Shown: one piece after another, positions 45,923 through 55,022 of the stretch
Layout of the letters: each line of letters begins with the position of its first letter
Position numbering within the stretch: the first letter of the stretch is position 1
Source of the DNA: Pelagerythrobacter sp041912895
GTDB lineage: Bacteria > Pseudomonadota > Alphaproteobacteria > Sphingomonadales > Sphingomonadaceae
Direction of reading: 5' to 3'
NCBI RefSeq assembly: GCF_041912895.1
Contig: NZ_JAYSGI010000005.1
Location: 153,717-217,716 of the forward strand
Length of the DNA stretch: 64,000 nt
The notes under the pieces: generated by a model
What the model was told of the DNA's origin: nothing
Seen by the model: only the letters and a program-made list of their open reading frames with translations
Databases searched by the model: none
Translations under genes and position numbers: made by a program

Positions 45923-47298
45923 CAATCCTCCATGCCGAGCGCGGCGCGCGCCTCGGCCACGCGTCGCTGTACCTGATCGGGCGCGGTCCCGCCATAGGAA
46001 GCGCGCGCGGCGACCGACGCATCGACCGAAAGCGCGGCGAAGACGCCCTCGCCGATCCGTTCGTCGATCGCCTGGAGGTCTTCCAGCGAAAGCTTGTCGA
46101 GCGCCACGCCGCGCTGCTCGGCCAGCTTCACCGCCGCGCCGGTGATGTGGTGCGCTTCGCGGAAGGGGATATCCGCCTCGCGTACCAGCCAGTCGGCGAG
46201 GTCGGTCGCAGTAGCATAGCCCATCTCCGCCGCCGCACGCATCCGCGCGGTATCGAACGCGCTGCCCGCGACCATGCCGCTCATCGCCGCGATCGACAGC
46301 GCAAGCAGCCCGTGCGCCTCGAACACCGGCGGCTTGTCGTCTTGCATGTCCTTCGAATAGGCGAGCGGCAGGCCCTTCATCGTGACCATCAGGGCGGTGA
46401 GGCAGCCGACGATCCGCCCCGCATGGCCGCGCACCAGTTCGGCGGCATCGGGGTTCTTCTTCTGCGGCATGATCGAACTGCCGGTGCTGAGCGTATCGGG
46501 CAGGCGCACGAAGCCGAACGGCTGGCTCGCCCACAGGATCATCTCTTCGGCCAGCCGCGAAAGGTGCAACGCGCACTGCGCGGCGGCTTGCAGGTAATCG
46601 AGCGCGAAATCGCGGTCGGACACCGCATCGAGGCTGTTCGCGGTCGGCCGGTCGAAGCCGAGCGCGGCGCTCGTCGCCTGCCGGTCGATCGGAAAGCCCG
46701 TGCCCGCGAGCGCCGCCGAGCCGAGCGGGCATTCGTTCAACCGCGCGCGCGCGTCGGCGAAACGGCTGCGGTCGCGCCGGATCATCTCGTAATAGGCCAT
46801 CAGGTGATGGCCCAGCGTCACCGGCTGCGCGGTCTGCAGGTGAGTGAAGCCGGGCATCACGCTGTCCGCATGTTCGCCCGCGAGTATCACGAGCGCCTGC
46901 TGCAAGGCCGCAAGGCCCGCGTCCGCCTGCTCGATCGCCTCGCGCGTCCACAGGCGGAAGTCGGTCGCCACCTGATCGTTGCGGCTGCGTGCGGTGTGGA
47001 GGCGGCCTGCCGCCGGGCCGATCAGTTCGGCAAGGCGGCTCTCGGTGGTCATGTGGATGTCCTCGAGGTCCCAGTCCTCCGGCACGCCGTCGGCTTCGTA
47101 TTCGGCGGCGACGGCGTCCAGCCCGCCCGCGATCGTGTCGGCGTCGGCGGGCGAGACGATGCCCTGCACCGCCAGCATCGCGACATGCGCCTTGCTCGCG
47201 GCGATGTCCTGCCGCCACAGCGCCTTGTCGAAGGGGATCGAGGCGTTGATTTCGCGCATGATCGCGCTAGGACCCTCGGCGAAACGCCCGCCCCACAT
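45922..47298 (-). CDS. argH: Argininosuccinate lyase
   Basis: ArgH cleaves argininosuccinate to arginine and fumarate. The 458-residue member of the aspartase/fumarase superfamily begins MWGGRFAEGPSAIM and has HMTTESRLAELIGPAAGRLHTA, TARSRNDQVATDFRLW, GFTHLQTAQPVTLGHHL and the catalytic loop GSSIMPQKKNPDAAELVRG (~281-299). The start is the conserved MWGGRF. It is the first gene of a minus-strand run (argH, lptM-like, lysA, siroheme synthase), and is divergent from a thioredoxin-like gene with 16 bases between the start codons. Confidence 0.96.
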   Translation of the reverse strand: MWGGRFAEGPSAIMREINASIPFDKALWRQDIAASKAHVAMLAVQGIVSPADADTIAGGLDAVAAEYEADGVPEDWDLEDIHMTTESRLAELIGPAAGRLHTARSRNDQVATDFRLWTREAIEQADAGLAALQQALVILAGEHADSVMPGFTHLQTAQPVTLGHHLMAYYEMIRRDRSRFADARARLNECPLGSAALAGTGFPIDRQATSAALGFDRPTANSLDAVSDRDFALDYLQAAAQCALHLSRLAEEMILWASQPFGFVRLPDTLSTGSSIMPQKKNPDAAELVRGHAGRIVGCLTALMVTMKGLPLAYSKDMQDDKPPVFEAHGLLALSIAAMSGMVAGSAFDTARMRAAAEMGYATATDLADWLVREADIPFREAHHITGAAVKLAEQRGVALDKLSLEDLQAIDERIGEGVFAALSVDASVAARASYGGTAPDQVQRRVAEARAALGMED

Positions 47299-47314
47299 CG
47301 CATTGGAACCCGTA

Positions 47315-47881
47315 GTGTCGTCTCGCTTGTCGCTCACGCTCGTCGCCCTGGCTCTCGTACTCGCCGGGTGCGATAGGCAAGCACCGGAGGAGGCGCAAGG
47401 CGAGGGCGCGTTGGCGGGCGACAAGGCGGCCTTGTCCGCCACGATCGATCGCAGCCACGCGGGCGCGCTGATGCCCGCGATCACGGTGACCGATCCCGAC
47501 GGGAAGGAACTCAACCTCGCCGCCGCGCAGGGCACGCCGGTGCTGCTGAACCTGTGGGCCACCTGGTGCGCGCCGTGCGTGAAGGAAATGCCGATACTCG
47601 ACGATCTGGCGGGCGAACACGAGGGCGCCCTGCGTGTCATCACCGTCAGCCAGGACATGGGCGGGGCGGAAAAGGTCGCGCCGTTCTTTGCGCAGATGGA
47701 TTTCGCGCATCTCGAACCGTGGATGGAGCCCGATCTGAACCTCGGTTTCGCGCTGGAAAGCCAGAGCCTGCCGACCACCGTGCTCTACGACGCCAGCGGG
47801 CAGGAAGTCTGGCGCGTGGTCGGCGAATACGATTGGGCGGGCGCCGACGTGCGCGAAGCCATAGCCGAAGCGATGCGATAG
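47315..47881 (+). CDS. TlpA-like thioredoxin-fold lipoprotein
   Basis: A 188-residue periplasmic thiol-disulfide protein. The N-terminus SSRLSLTLVALALVLAGCDR has a lipobox (LAGC, Cys ~19). The thioredoxin fold carries LLNLWATWCAPCVKEMPIL with the active CxxC (~87-90) and the cis-Pro in SLPTTVLYD. TlpA/ResA/DsbE proteins reduce apocytochrome or copper-site thiols; the partner is not evident here. GTG 47315 is proposed because the signal sequence begins there and TTGGAA lies before it. Divergent from argH, with only 16 bases between start codons. Confidence 0.85.
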   Translation: MSSRLSLTLVALALVLAGCDRQAPEEAQGEGALAGDKAALSATIDRSHAGALMPAITVTDPDGKELNLAAAQGTPVLLNLWATWCAPCVKEMPILDDLAGEHEGALRVITVSQDMGGAEKVAPFFAQMDFAHLEPWMEPDLNLGFALESQSLPTTVLYDASGQEVWRVVGEYDWAGADVREAIAEAMR

Positions 47882-47884
47882 CCG

Positions 47885-48685
47885 TCAGCTCGGCCTCGTG
47901 CCGTAATCGATCCTGATCCTTACCCAGCTTCCCACCTGCGGCACCCCGCCGAGCACGGGCGGGCGCACCTTGAACTGCCACGCGGCCGCGAGCACCGCGC
48001 GGGTGATCCGCGAACCGGCCGGGTATTCGTCCAGCCCGACGCAGTCCTCGACGCGAAAATCGGGCGCGGTGCGGCATGCGATCAGCCCCCAGCCGGGGCC
48101 GCTGGCGGTCGAGAGATATCCGGCCAGTTCGTCGTCGCGCGGTTCGCGGTACCAGCGCGCGGCATAGAGCGGCTGGCCGTTGGGCGCGGTGCCGACGCGC
48201 GCGGTGTCGGGAACCGCCGGGCCGCTGTCGACCGGGCCGTAGACCGGCGCGTCGGGCCGTGTCGTCGGGGCCGGGCGCGGCGGGCCAGCGGGCGGGAGGC
48301 GGAAAGGCGTGGGTATCACCGCGCGCGGCTCGGGCGCCGGCGCAGGCTCGAGCGGCGAGGGGGCGGGCGGTGTCGCGGCATCCGGCGGTTGCGGTTCCGC
48401 GGGCCGGGTTTCCTGTTGTTCCTGCTCGGGCGTCGGCTCCGGCGGCTGCTCCTCCTCGGAAGGCTCGGTCGCCTCGAAGTTCACCACGGTGACCTCTTCC
48501 TCCGCGTCGCCGAACCCCACCGAGGAGCCGAGCGAGATCAGCGCGAGGATCAGCAGCGCCTCGATCAGAAGCGCCAGCCCCAGCCCGATGGCGCGCCGCC
48601 CCGCACCCGATCGCAAGCGCTCGGCCAGGGCGAGGCGCAGGCGCTCGACCGGCGTGATTTCGATGGCGGGATCGGGCTGGGACAA
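47885..48685 (-). CDS. TonB-like single-pass protein with Pro/Glu-rich linker
   Basis: A 266-residue protein with a cytoplasmic N-terminus, one membrane helix (~33-54, AIGLGLALLIEALLILALISL), a Pro/Glu-rich spacer (~75-150) and a C-terminal globular region (~160-266) ending RSITRAVLAAAWQFKVRPP-type sequence. The layout is that of TonB, but the C-terminal domain lacks clear TonB sequence motifs, and no exbB/exbD is adjacent. Similar TonB-shaped orphans are common in sphingomonads. Function unknown. Confidence 0.7.
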   Translation of the reverse strand: MSQPDPAIEITPVERLRLALAERLRSGAGRRAIGLGLALLIEALLILALISLGSSVGFGDAEEEVTVVNFEATEPSEEEQPPEPTPEQEQQETRPAEPQPPDAATPPAPSPLEPAPAPEPRAVIPTPFRLPPAGPPRPAPTTRPDAPVYGPVDSGPAVPDTARVGTAPNGQPLYAARWYREPRDDELAGYLSTASGPGWGLIACRTAPDFRVEDCVGLDEYPAGSRITRAVLAAAWQFKVRPPVLGGVPQVGSWVRIRIDYGTRPS

Positions 48686-48714
48686 GAGGCCTCGGCGCGG
48701 CTACCGGCGGTCCG

Positions 48715-48790
48715 TGGTGGGCGCTGACGGGCTCGAACCGCCGACCCTCTCGGTGTAAACGAGATGCTCTACCAACTGAGCTAAGCGCCC
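48715..48790 (-). tRNA. tRNA-Val (anticodon TAC)
   Basis: A 76-nt cloverleaf: acceptor GGGCGCT/AGCGCCC, D-arm GCTC..GAGC, anticodon stem TCTCG/CGAGA with loop TTTACAC (anticodon TAC, reading GTA), T-arm GGCGG TTCGAGC CCGTC (imperfect pairing), discriminator A and encoded CCA at 48715-48717. No T-rich terminator is obvious downstream, unlike the other two tRNA genes. Confidence 0.95.
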
Positions 48791-48870
48791 CTTCCGGGTG
48801 CCGCTGCACATAGCGCGACGGCGCGGCAAATCAATTGCGGATTGCCGGCGAGGGCGGCTAGTGCGCCGGG

Positions 48871-49851
48871 ATGAACGACACGCATCTCCTCGTCCTCGCC
48901 ACCGGCGGCACCATCGCGGGAATGGCCGGATCGGCGCTGCGGCACGATTACCGCCCGGGCCAGATCGATATCGCGGACTATCTCTCGCAAGTGGGCGAAC
49001 TGGGCCTAGACGCGCGGCTGGTCGGGCGGCAGATCGCCAGCATCGGCTCGGAGGACATGGATGCGGCGGTATGGAACCCACTCCACGCCGCGATCCACGA
49101 AGCGCTGGACGACCCGGCCTGCGCCGGGGTGATCGTCACCCACGGCACCGACACGGCGGAGGAAACTGCGCTGCTGCTCGACCTGACGCTGCCCGCCGCA
49201 AAGCCGGTGGTGCTGGTCGGCGCGATGCGGCCCGCCGACGCCGTGGGCTACGACGGATTGCGCAACTTCGCCAATGCGGTGCGCGTCGCGGGCGATGCCG
49301 GTGCGGCGGGGCGCGGAGTCCTGGTGGTGATGGGCGACCGCGTGTTCGCCGCGCGCGACGTGCGCAAGGCCCGGACCCGCGGCACCGACGCTTTCCGCGG
49401 CTTCCCGCGCGATGCGATCGGCCTCGTCACGCCGAGCGCGCTCGACTGGTTCGGTGCGCCGTGGCGGACTGGCGAAGGCGCGGCCTGGCGTTGGCACGAC
49501 GCGTTGCCCGAGGTGCCGATCCTCTACGTCCACGCCGGAATGAACGCCGACACCGCGACCCGGCTGGTCGGCCCGGAGACGCGCGGATTGATCGTTGCCG
49601 GCGTGGGCGAAGGCAACATGCCCGACCCGCTGCGCCGCGCGCTGGTGATCTTGCGCGAAGGCGGAATCGTCGTGGTCCGTTCCAGCCGCCTCGACGAGGG
49701 GCTGGTCGACCGCGAGCCCGAAGACGACGCCAACGGCTTCGTCGCCGCCCGCGCGCTCAATCCGCAGAAGGCGCGTATCCTGCTGCAGGTCCTGCTGGCG
49801 AACGGCGTGCGCGACGTGGCGGAAATTCAGACGGCGTTCGACCGGCGTTGA
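48871..49851 (+). CDS. L-asparaginase (type I/II family)
   Basis: A 326-residue asparaginase/glutaminase-family amidohydrolase. Both catalytic triad motifs are present: LVLATGGTIAGMAG (Thr ~14) near the N-terminus and VIVTHGTDTAEETALLL (Thr-Asp ~92-93). PVVLVGAMRPADAVGYDGLRN and the C-terminal GIVVVRSSRLDEG are also typical. No signal peptide is seen, so it is probably cytoplasmic. Convergent with the following oxidoreductase, seven bases apart. Confidence 0.92.
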   Translation: MNDTHLLVLATGGTIAGMAGSALRHDYRPGQIDIADYLSQVGELGLDARLVGRQIASIGSEDMDAAVWNPLHAAIHEALDDPACAGVIVTHGTDTAEETALLLDLTLPAAKPVVLVGAMRPADAVGYDGLRNFANAVRVAGDAGAAGRGVLVVMGDRVFAARDVRKARTRGTDAFRGFPRDAIGLVTPSALDWFGAPWRTGEGAAWRWHDALPEVPILYVHAGMNADTATRLVGPETRGLIVAGVGEGNMPDPLRRALVILREGGIVVVRSSRLDEGLVDREPEDDANGFVAARALNPQKARILLQVLLANGVRDVAEIQTAFDRR

Positions 49852-49858
49852 AGGTCGC

Positions 49859-50971
49859 TTATCCCCACGGCGTGACGAGGTATTTCTCACCGGTCCGCAT
49901 CGCGTGGTAATCGGTCGCCGCGTCCTTCTCCAGCATCTGCTCCAGCGTGACCTCGAGCTTGTAGCTGCTCGCGAAGGTCGTGGTGATGCCGTCGAGCACG
50001 CGCTTGCGCATCCGGCCCACCGTTTCCATCCCGGCGTTCGCGAGGAACGGCGTCAGCAGCCAGCCCGAGAGCGTCCAGCCGAAGCCGTAGCTGGGCGTCA
50101 GGATCGTCGGCCCGAGATCGAGCCGACCGTAGATGAACATTCGCTTCGGCTGGTTGGAGCCGTAACGGTTGTAATCGCCCATCTTCGCGGCCGCGACGCG
50201 CTCCATCGCCTTGAAGCAGGCGTCGGTCGTCGTGCCGCCGCCGATCGGGTCGAACCCGTAATAGGCACCGGTCGCCTCGATCGCCTTGCATAGTTGCGGC
50301 AGGAAGTCGTCGGCGGACGAATTCACCACCCATTTCGCGCCGAGGCCCTTCAGCAGCTCGACCTGTTCCTGCTTGCGCACGATGTTGACCAGCTCGATCC
50401 CGTCTTCCTGGCAGATCTTGAGCAACATCTGGCCGAGGTTGCTCGCGGCGGCGGCGTGAACGATCGCCTGCTGGCCGTCCATCTTGGCGTTCTCGACGAA
50501 GCCCAGCGCGGTCATCGGGTTCACGAACGCGCTCGCCCCGTCGCGCGCCGACACGTCGCCCAGCGGCAGGCACATCGCGGCATCGGCGATGGCGTATTGC
50601 GCATAGGCGTGGCCCGGCACGCAGGCGACACGCTGACCCATCAGCGCCTTGGCCGCTTCGCCGTCACCGGTCGCGACTACGGTGCCCGCACCCTCGTTGC
50701 CGACCGGCATCCTCTGGCCGTGGCGCGCCTTCGCGCCCGAATTGAACGGTTCGGGCATCGTCGCCACCAGCTTGCCGGGGGAGAAATCCGCCCCCGCGAT
50801 GTCGGAGGGGCCGAACAGCAGCGCCAGATCGCTCGGGTTGATCGGCGCGGCCTCCATCTTCACCAGCACCTGGTTGCGGGTGGGATCGGGAAACTCGGTG
50901 TCCGCGACCTCCACCGTCAGCGTGCCGTCGGCGGCGAGGGTGGTGAAGAGCTGCTTGCCGGTGGTGGTCAT
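49859..50971 (-). CDS. Medium-chain (MDR) zinc-binding-type dehydrogenase
   Basis: The 370-residue protein has the MDR two-domain fold: a GroES-like N-terminal domain with VEAAPINPSDLALLFG-like sequence (EAAPINPSDLALLFG, ~42-56) and GNEGAGTVVATGDG, and a Rossmann domain with FVNPMTALGFVENAKMDGQQ and IVHAAAASNLGQMLLKI. Catalytic zinc ligands of classical alcohol dehydrogenases are not evident, so it is closer to quinone oxidoreductase/enoyl reductase-type MDRs. Substrate unknown. Confidence 0.85.
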   Translation of the reverse strand: MTTTGKQLFTTLAADGTLTVEVADTEFPDPTRNQVLVKMEAAPINPSDLALLFGPSDIAGADFSPGKLVATMPEPFNSGAKARHGQRMPVGNEGAGTVVATGDGEAAKALMGQRVACVPGHAYAQYAIADAAMCLPLGDVSARDGASAFVNPMTALGFVENAKMDGQQAIVHAAAASNLGQMLLKICQEDGIELVNIVRKQEQVELLKGLGAKWVVNSSADDFLPQLCKAIEATGAYYGFDPIGGGTTTDACFKAMERVAAAKMGDYNRYGSNQPKRMFIYGRLDLGPTILTPSYGFGWTLSGWLLTPFLANAGMETVGRMRKRVLDGITTTFASSYKLEVTLEQMLEKDAATDYHAMRTGEKYLVTPWG

Positions 50972-51047
50972 CGTGGTCCTCTCTCTGTTCGTTCGCGCTA
51001 TCGCTAACCGTGCGAGGCCGGGAAATCTAGGTTTCGCCTCGAAACCG

Positions 51048-51791
51048 TTATTCGGGATAGACCGCGCGCACGAAATAGAGCCCGTGCGGCGGCGCGTTGA
51101 GGCCGAGTTGCTGCCGATCGCGCGCCGCCAATGCCGAGGCGACGCGCGCTTCGGGCCAGCGGCCCATCCCGACCAGGGCGAGGCAGCCGACCATCGAGCG
51201 CACCTGATGATGCAGGAAGCTGCGCGCCTCCGCTTCGATCAGCACCTCCTCGCCCGCGCGGCGCACCGCGAGGCGGTCGAGCGTCTTGACCGGGCTCGCC
51301 GCCTGGCACTGGACCGAGCGGAAGGTGGTGAAGTCGTGGCTCCCCACCAGCGCCTGCGCCGCGCGGTGCATCGCATCAGCATCGAGCGGCTGCGGCACCT
51401 GCCACGCGCGGCCCTTGTCGAGCGTCAGCGGGGCGCGGCGGTTGGCGATGCGGTACTCGTAAGCGCGGCCGATGCATGAAAAGCGTGCATGCCAATCGCC
51501 TGCCACCGCTTCGCAGGCGATCACCGCGATCGGATCCGGCCGCAAGTGCGCGTTCAGCGCTTCCATCAGCCGGAACGGCGCGATGTCCTTCGCCACGTCG
51601 ACGTGGCTGCGCATCGCCAGCGCGTGGACCCCGGCATCGGTGCGCCCCGCCGAATGCAATGTCGCGTCCTCGCCGGTCACCGCATGGACCGCGCGTTCGA
51701 GCGATTTCTGCACGCTCGGCCCGCTCGCCTGCCGCTGAAGGCCGACGAACGGGCCGCCGTCGAACTCGATGGTCAGCGCGAAGCGGGTCAT
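51048..51791 (-). CDS. truA: tRNA pseudouridine(38-40) synthase
   Basis: TruA modifies U38-40 in the anticodon arm of many tRNAs. The 247-residue protein has the catalytic Asp in SAGRTDAGVHALA (~53), FDGGPFVGLQRQ at the start, ARFSCIGRAYEYRI, and the late FLHHQVRSMVGCL with conserved His-His. ATG 51791 begins MTRFALTIEFDG, the usual N-terminus. It follows the alpha/beta hydrolase by seven bases in a minus-strand fmt-hydrolase-truA group. Confidence 0.95.
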   Translation of the reverse strand: MTRFALTIEFDGGPFVGLQRQASGPSVQKSLERAVHAVTGEDATLHSAGRTDAGVHALAMRSHVDVAKDIAPFRLMEALNAHLRPDPIAVIACEAVAGDWHARFSCIGRAYEYRIANRRAPLTLDKGRAWQVPQPLDADAMHRAAQALVGSHDFTTFRSVQCQAASPVKTLDRLAVRRAGEEVLIEAEARSFLHHQVRSMVGCLALVGMGRWPEARVASALAARDRQQLGLNAPPHGLYFVRAVYPE

Positions 51792-51798
51792 GCGGAGC

Positions 51799-52809
51799 CT
51801 ATCGCCCGGCGCGGCGGGCAAGCACGTCGAGCAGGCGCGGGTCGAACGTCTCGGGTGCCTCGACCTGCGGCGAATGGCCGAGATCGTCGAACGCGATCAG
51901 CTCGCCGTCCGGGAAGCGCGCCGCCGCCTCGGGGGCGAGGGCGGGGATCGCGCGTAGCCGCTCTTGCACCTCGGCGGGCGCCTGCCCCTTGCCGAAGGTG
52001 GTTGTGTCGAGCATTCCGACCATCAGCGTCACCGGCATCGCCAGCGTCTCGATATGCTGGGAGATCGGCTGGGTCAGGATCATTTCGCTGGTCTTGGCCT
52101 GCGCGTAAGCGACCGCGTCGCCGCTCGCATATTGCCCCGCGAGCATCCGCACCCAGCGGTCGTAGCGCGGCTCCCACTCACCGTGATAATAAGTGTCGAG
52201 CTGATACTGGCGGATTTCGTCGTAACCCTTGGCCCGTTCCTGCGCGATCAGCGTCGCCAGCGGGACGTAGCGCACGCCTTCGGCCATGCGGTCGGTCAGC
52301 CCGAGCGGATTGACCAGCACGAGCTGGCTCGCCGCCTCGGGATACATGTGCGCGAAGTGCATCGCGAGCATCCCGCCGGTCGAATGGCCGATCACGGCGG
52401 CATCGGAAATCCCCTGCCGCTCCATCAGCTGGCGGGTGAAGGCGGCCATCATCGCAAAGGTGTATTGCGCCTCGCGCGGCTTGGACGATTTGCAGAAGCC
52501 GATCTGGTCGGGAATCAGCACGCGGTATCCGGCATCGAGCAGCGCCTCGGCGGTGCCCTGCCAGGTCGCACCGCAGAAGTTCTTGCCGTGGAGCAGCACC
52601 ACGCTGCGGCCGTTGGGATTGTCGGGCGCGACGTCCATGAAGGCCATCTGCGCGGCGGTTTCGCCGACCTTGACCGGCATCGTCTCCACCGGCCAGGGAT
52701 ATGCGAACCGCTCGAGATCCACGCCGAACTGCTCGACCGGCGGTTCCTGCGCGGCGGCGGGTACGATCGCCGCGAGGCCGAGCGTGGCGGCGAGAAGCGT
52801 ACGGATCAT
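51799..52809 (-). CDS. Exported alpha/beta hydrolase
   Basis: A 336-residue protein with a signal peptide (MIRTLLAATLGLAAIVPAAAQ, ~1-21) and an alpha/beta-hydrolase fold: VVLLHGKNFCGATWQGTAEAL (oxyanion HG), nucleophile elbow GHSTGGMLAM (Ser ~136), acid in MVGMLDTTTFGKGQ and catalytic His in LGHSPQVEAPE. Substrate unknown. ATG 52809 is favoured over 52824 because ATGAGGAAC places GAGGA nine bases before it and the signal peptide begins there. It follows fmt by 16 bases. Confidence 0.85.
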   Translation of the reverse strand: MIRTLLAATLGLAAIVPAAAQEPPVEQFGVDLERFAYPWPVETMPVKVGETAAQMAFMDVAPDNPNGRSVVLLHGKNFCGATWQGTAEALLDAGYRVLIPDQIGFCKSSKPREAQYTFAMMAAFTRQLMERQGISDAAVIGHSTGGMLAMHFAHMYPEAASQLVLVNPLGLTDRMAEGVRYVPLATLIAQERAKGYDEIRQYQLDTYYHGEWEPRYDRWVRMLAGQYASGDAVAYAQAKTSEMILTQPISQHIETLAMPVTLMVGMLDTTTFGKGQAPAEVQERLRAIPALAPEAAARFPDGELIAFDDLGHSPQVEAPETFDPRLLDVLARRAGR

Positions 52810-52825
52810 CGTCGGGTTCCTCATG

Positions 52826-53731
52826 TCATTCCACCACCGTCCCGGCGGGCACGGCGCGCCCGCGCAGGAAATCGGCGGCGTCCATCGCCGGCTTGCCCGC
52901 GCGCTGGATGCGGGTGGGGCGCAACGCGGCATAGCCGCAGGCGATCGTCAGTTCGTCATCGAGCGCGGTGCCCGGCTTGCCTTCGCGCGCCACGACGTCC
53001 GCCGCGAGCACCTTGATCCGCTCGCCGCCCAGCGTGAACCACGCGCCGGGGAACGGGGCGAAGGCGCGCGCCTGCCGCTCGATCGCCTCGGCATCGCGGC
53101 TCCAGTCGATCCGCGCCTCGGCCTTGTCGATCTTGGCCGCGTGGCTCGCGCGCATATCGTCCTGCGGCACGGCGTGGAGCGCGGGCAGGTCGATCAGCGT
53201 GCCGACCATCAGCTGCGCGCCGATCTCGGCCAGTTCGGCGGTCAGTTCGCCGGCGGTCTTGTCCTCCACCGGCGTGCGTGCGGTGGCGAGCATCGGGCCA
53301 GTGTCGAGCCCGGCCTCCATCTGCATGATCGTGATCCCCGTCACCGCGTCGCCTGCCAGGATCGCGCGCTGGATCGGCGCCGCGCCGCGCCACTCGGGCA
53401 GCAGGCTGGCGTGGATGTTGAGGCAGCCGTGCTTGGGAATATCGAGCACCGCCTGCGGCAGGATCAGCCCATAAGCGGCGACCACCGCGATGTCCGGCTC
53501 CAGCTCGGCGAACTCGGCCTGCACCTCGGCGGACTTCAGCGAAGCGGGGCAGCGCACCGGGATGTGGCGGATTTCCGCCTCGCGCTGGACGGGGGAGGGC
53601 TGGAGCTTCTTGCCCCGGCCCGCCGGGCGCGGCGGCTGGGTATAGGCGGCGACCAGCGTGTGCCCGGCCTCGTCCAGCGCGGCGAGCGCGGGCACCGCGA
53701 ATTCGGGCGTTCCCATGAAGACGATGCGCAT
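52826..53731 (-). CDS. fmt: Methionyl-tRNA formyltransferase
   Basis: Fmt formylates initiator Met-tRNA using 10-formyl-THF. The 301-residue protein has RIVFMGTPEFAVPALAAL at the start, the catalytic NIHASLLPEWRGAAPIQRAI (Asn-His, ~106-125), GITIMQMEAGLDTGPML and a C-terminal domain with RIKVLAADV. It is divergent from recR (52 bases), with def beyond on the plus strand; fmt and def are often neighbours. Confidence 0.96.
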   Translation of the reverse strand: MRIVFMGTPEFAVPALAALDEAGHTLVAAYTQPPRPAGRGKKLQPSPVQREAEIRHIPVRCPASLKSAEVQAEFAELEPDIAVVAAYGLILPQAVLDIPKHGCLNIHASLLPEWRGAAPIQRAILAGDAVTGITIMQMEAGLDTGPMLATARTPVEDKTAGELTAELAEIGAQLMVGTLIDLPALHAVPQDDMRASHAAKIDKAEARIDWSRDAEAIERQARAFAPFPGAWFTLGGERIKVLAADVVAREGKPGTALDDELTIACGYAALRPTRIQRAGKPAMDAADFLRGRAVPAGTVVE

Positions 53732-53783
53732 AAGCCCTGCGGCCACCTTTCGTTGCGGAAGCGCAGCCCCTATCTCCCGCCCC

Positions 53784-54380
53784 ATGGCATCGCAAGAGAT
53801 CGAGAACCTGGCATCGGCGCTCGCGCGTTTGCCCGGCCTCGGCCCGCGCTCGGCGCGGCGCGCGGTGTTGTGGTTGGTCAAGCGGCGCGAAACCGCTCTC
53901 GAACAGCTTCTCGTGTCGATGGCCGAGGTGAAGGACAAGCTCGTCGAGTGCCCGACCTGCGGCAATATCGATACCCGCGCGCCCTGCGGCATCTGCGCCG
54001 ACCCGCGCCGCGACAGCCGCGCGATCTGCGTGGTGGAGGACGTGTCGGACCTCTGGGCACTCGACCGCGCCAAGCTGTTCACCGGCAGGTATCACGTGCT
54101 CGGCGGGCGGCTCTCGGCGCTCGACGGCGTGCGGCCCGAGGACCTGACGATCGGCGCGCTGCTCGAACGCGTCGGCGCGGGCGGGGTGGACGAGGTCGTG
54201 CTGGCGATGAACGCCACGCTGGAGGGGCAGACCACCGCGCACTACATCGCCGAGCGACTGGAAGAACTGCCCGTGCGCGTGACCCAACTTGCCCACGGCC
54301 TGCCGGTCGGCGGCGAGCTCGACTACCTCGACGAAGGTACGCTGGCGCAGGCGCTGCGGGCGCGGCGGCCCGTCGGCTAG
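53784..54380 (+). CDS. recR: Recombination mediator protein RecR
   Basis: RecR works with RecO/RecF to load RecA at gaps. The 198-residue protein has a helix-hairpin-helix near LARLPGLGPRSARRAVL, a C4 zinc finger CPTCGNIDTRAPCGIC (~57-72), the Toprim domain ICVVEDVSDLWALDRAKLF, and the Walker-like C-terminal AHGLPVGGELDYLDEGTL. ATG 53784 is the expected start (MASQEIENL). Confidence 0.96.
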   Translation: MASQEIENLASALARLPGLGPRSARRAVLWLVKRRETALEQLLVSMAEVKDKLVECPTCGNIDTRAPCGICADPRRDSRAICVVEDVSDLWALDRAKLFTGRYHVLGGRLSALDGVRPEDLTIGALLERVGAGGVDEVVLAMNATLEGQTTAHYIAERLEELPVRVTQLAHGLPVGGELDYLDEGTLAQALRARRPVG

Positions 54381-54422
54381 GACTCACTTGAGATTATCGC
54401 TCTCGCGCACTAAATCGCGCGC

Positions 54423-54989
54423 ATGGCTATCCGTGAAATCCTCGAAGTGCCGGACCCCCGGCTGAAGGTCGTGTCCGAACCCGTCACCGCGTTCGACGAC
54501 GAGTTGAAGACGCTTGTCGAGGACATGTTCGAGACGATGTACGACGCGCCCGGCATCGGCCTCGCGGCGATTCAGGTCGGCGTCCCCAAGCGGGTGCTGG
54601 TGATCGATCTCCAGCCCGACGATCCCGATGCGGAGCCCGAGGTGTGCAACCATGGCGGGCACGAGCACACCCACCAGCCGACCAGGAACGAACCGCGGGT
54701 GTTCATCAATCCCGAGATCCTCGACCCGGCGGAAGAACTGGCGACCTATCAGGAAGGCTGCCTCTCGGTCCCCGAAATCTACGCCGACGTCGATCGCCCG
54801 GCGACCTGCCGCGTCCGCTGGCAGGATCTGAGGGGCGAAACGCACGAGGAAGACCTCGACGGGCTGATGGCGACCTGCATCCAGCACGAAATGGACCACC
54901 TCGAAGGCATCCTGTTCATCGACCACCTCAGCCGGTTGAAGAAGCAGATGGCGCTCAAGAAGCTGGACAAGATGCGCAAGGCCGCCTGA
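54423..54989 (+). CDS. def: Peptide deformylase
   Basis: Def removes the N-formyl group from nascent proteins. The 188-residue metallo-enzyme has motif 1 GIGLAAIQVGVPKR (~44-57), motif 2 EGCLSVPEIYADV (Cys ~113), and motif 3 QHEMDHLEGILFIDHL (His ~154, 158). Between motifs 1 and 2 is a His-rich loop, CNHGGHEHTHQPTRNEP (~74-90), not present in E. coli Def. ATG 54423 is standard (MAIREILEVPDPRL). Confidence 0.95.
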   Translation: MAIREILEVPDPRLKVVSEPVTAFDDELKTLVEDMFETMYDAPGIGLAAIQVGVPKRVLVIDLQPDDPDAEPEVCNHGGHEHTHQPTRNEPRVFINPEILDPAEELATYQEGCLSVPEIYADVDRPATCRVRWQDLRGETHEEDLDGLMATCIQHEMDHLEGILFIDHLSRLKKQMALKKLDKMRKAA

Positions 54990-55022
54990 CCGGCACCTTT
55001 GCGGCTCACTCAATTCTCGCCC

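Noticed and set aside
48701..49081. Minus-strand ORF ending AQLVEHLVYTERVGGSSPSAPT
   Set aside because: Translation of tRNA-Val; not a protein gene.
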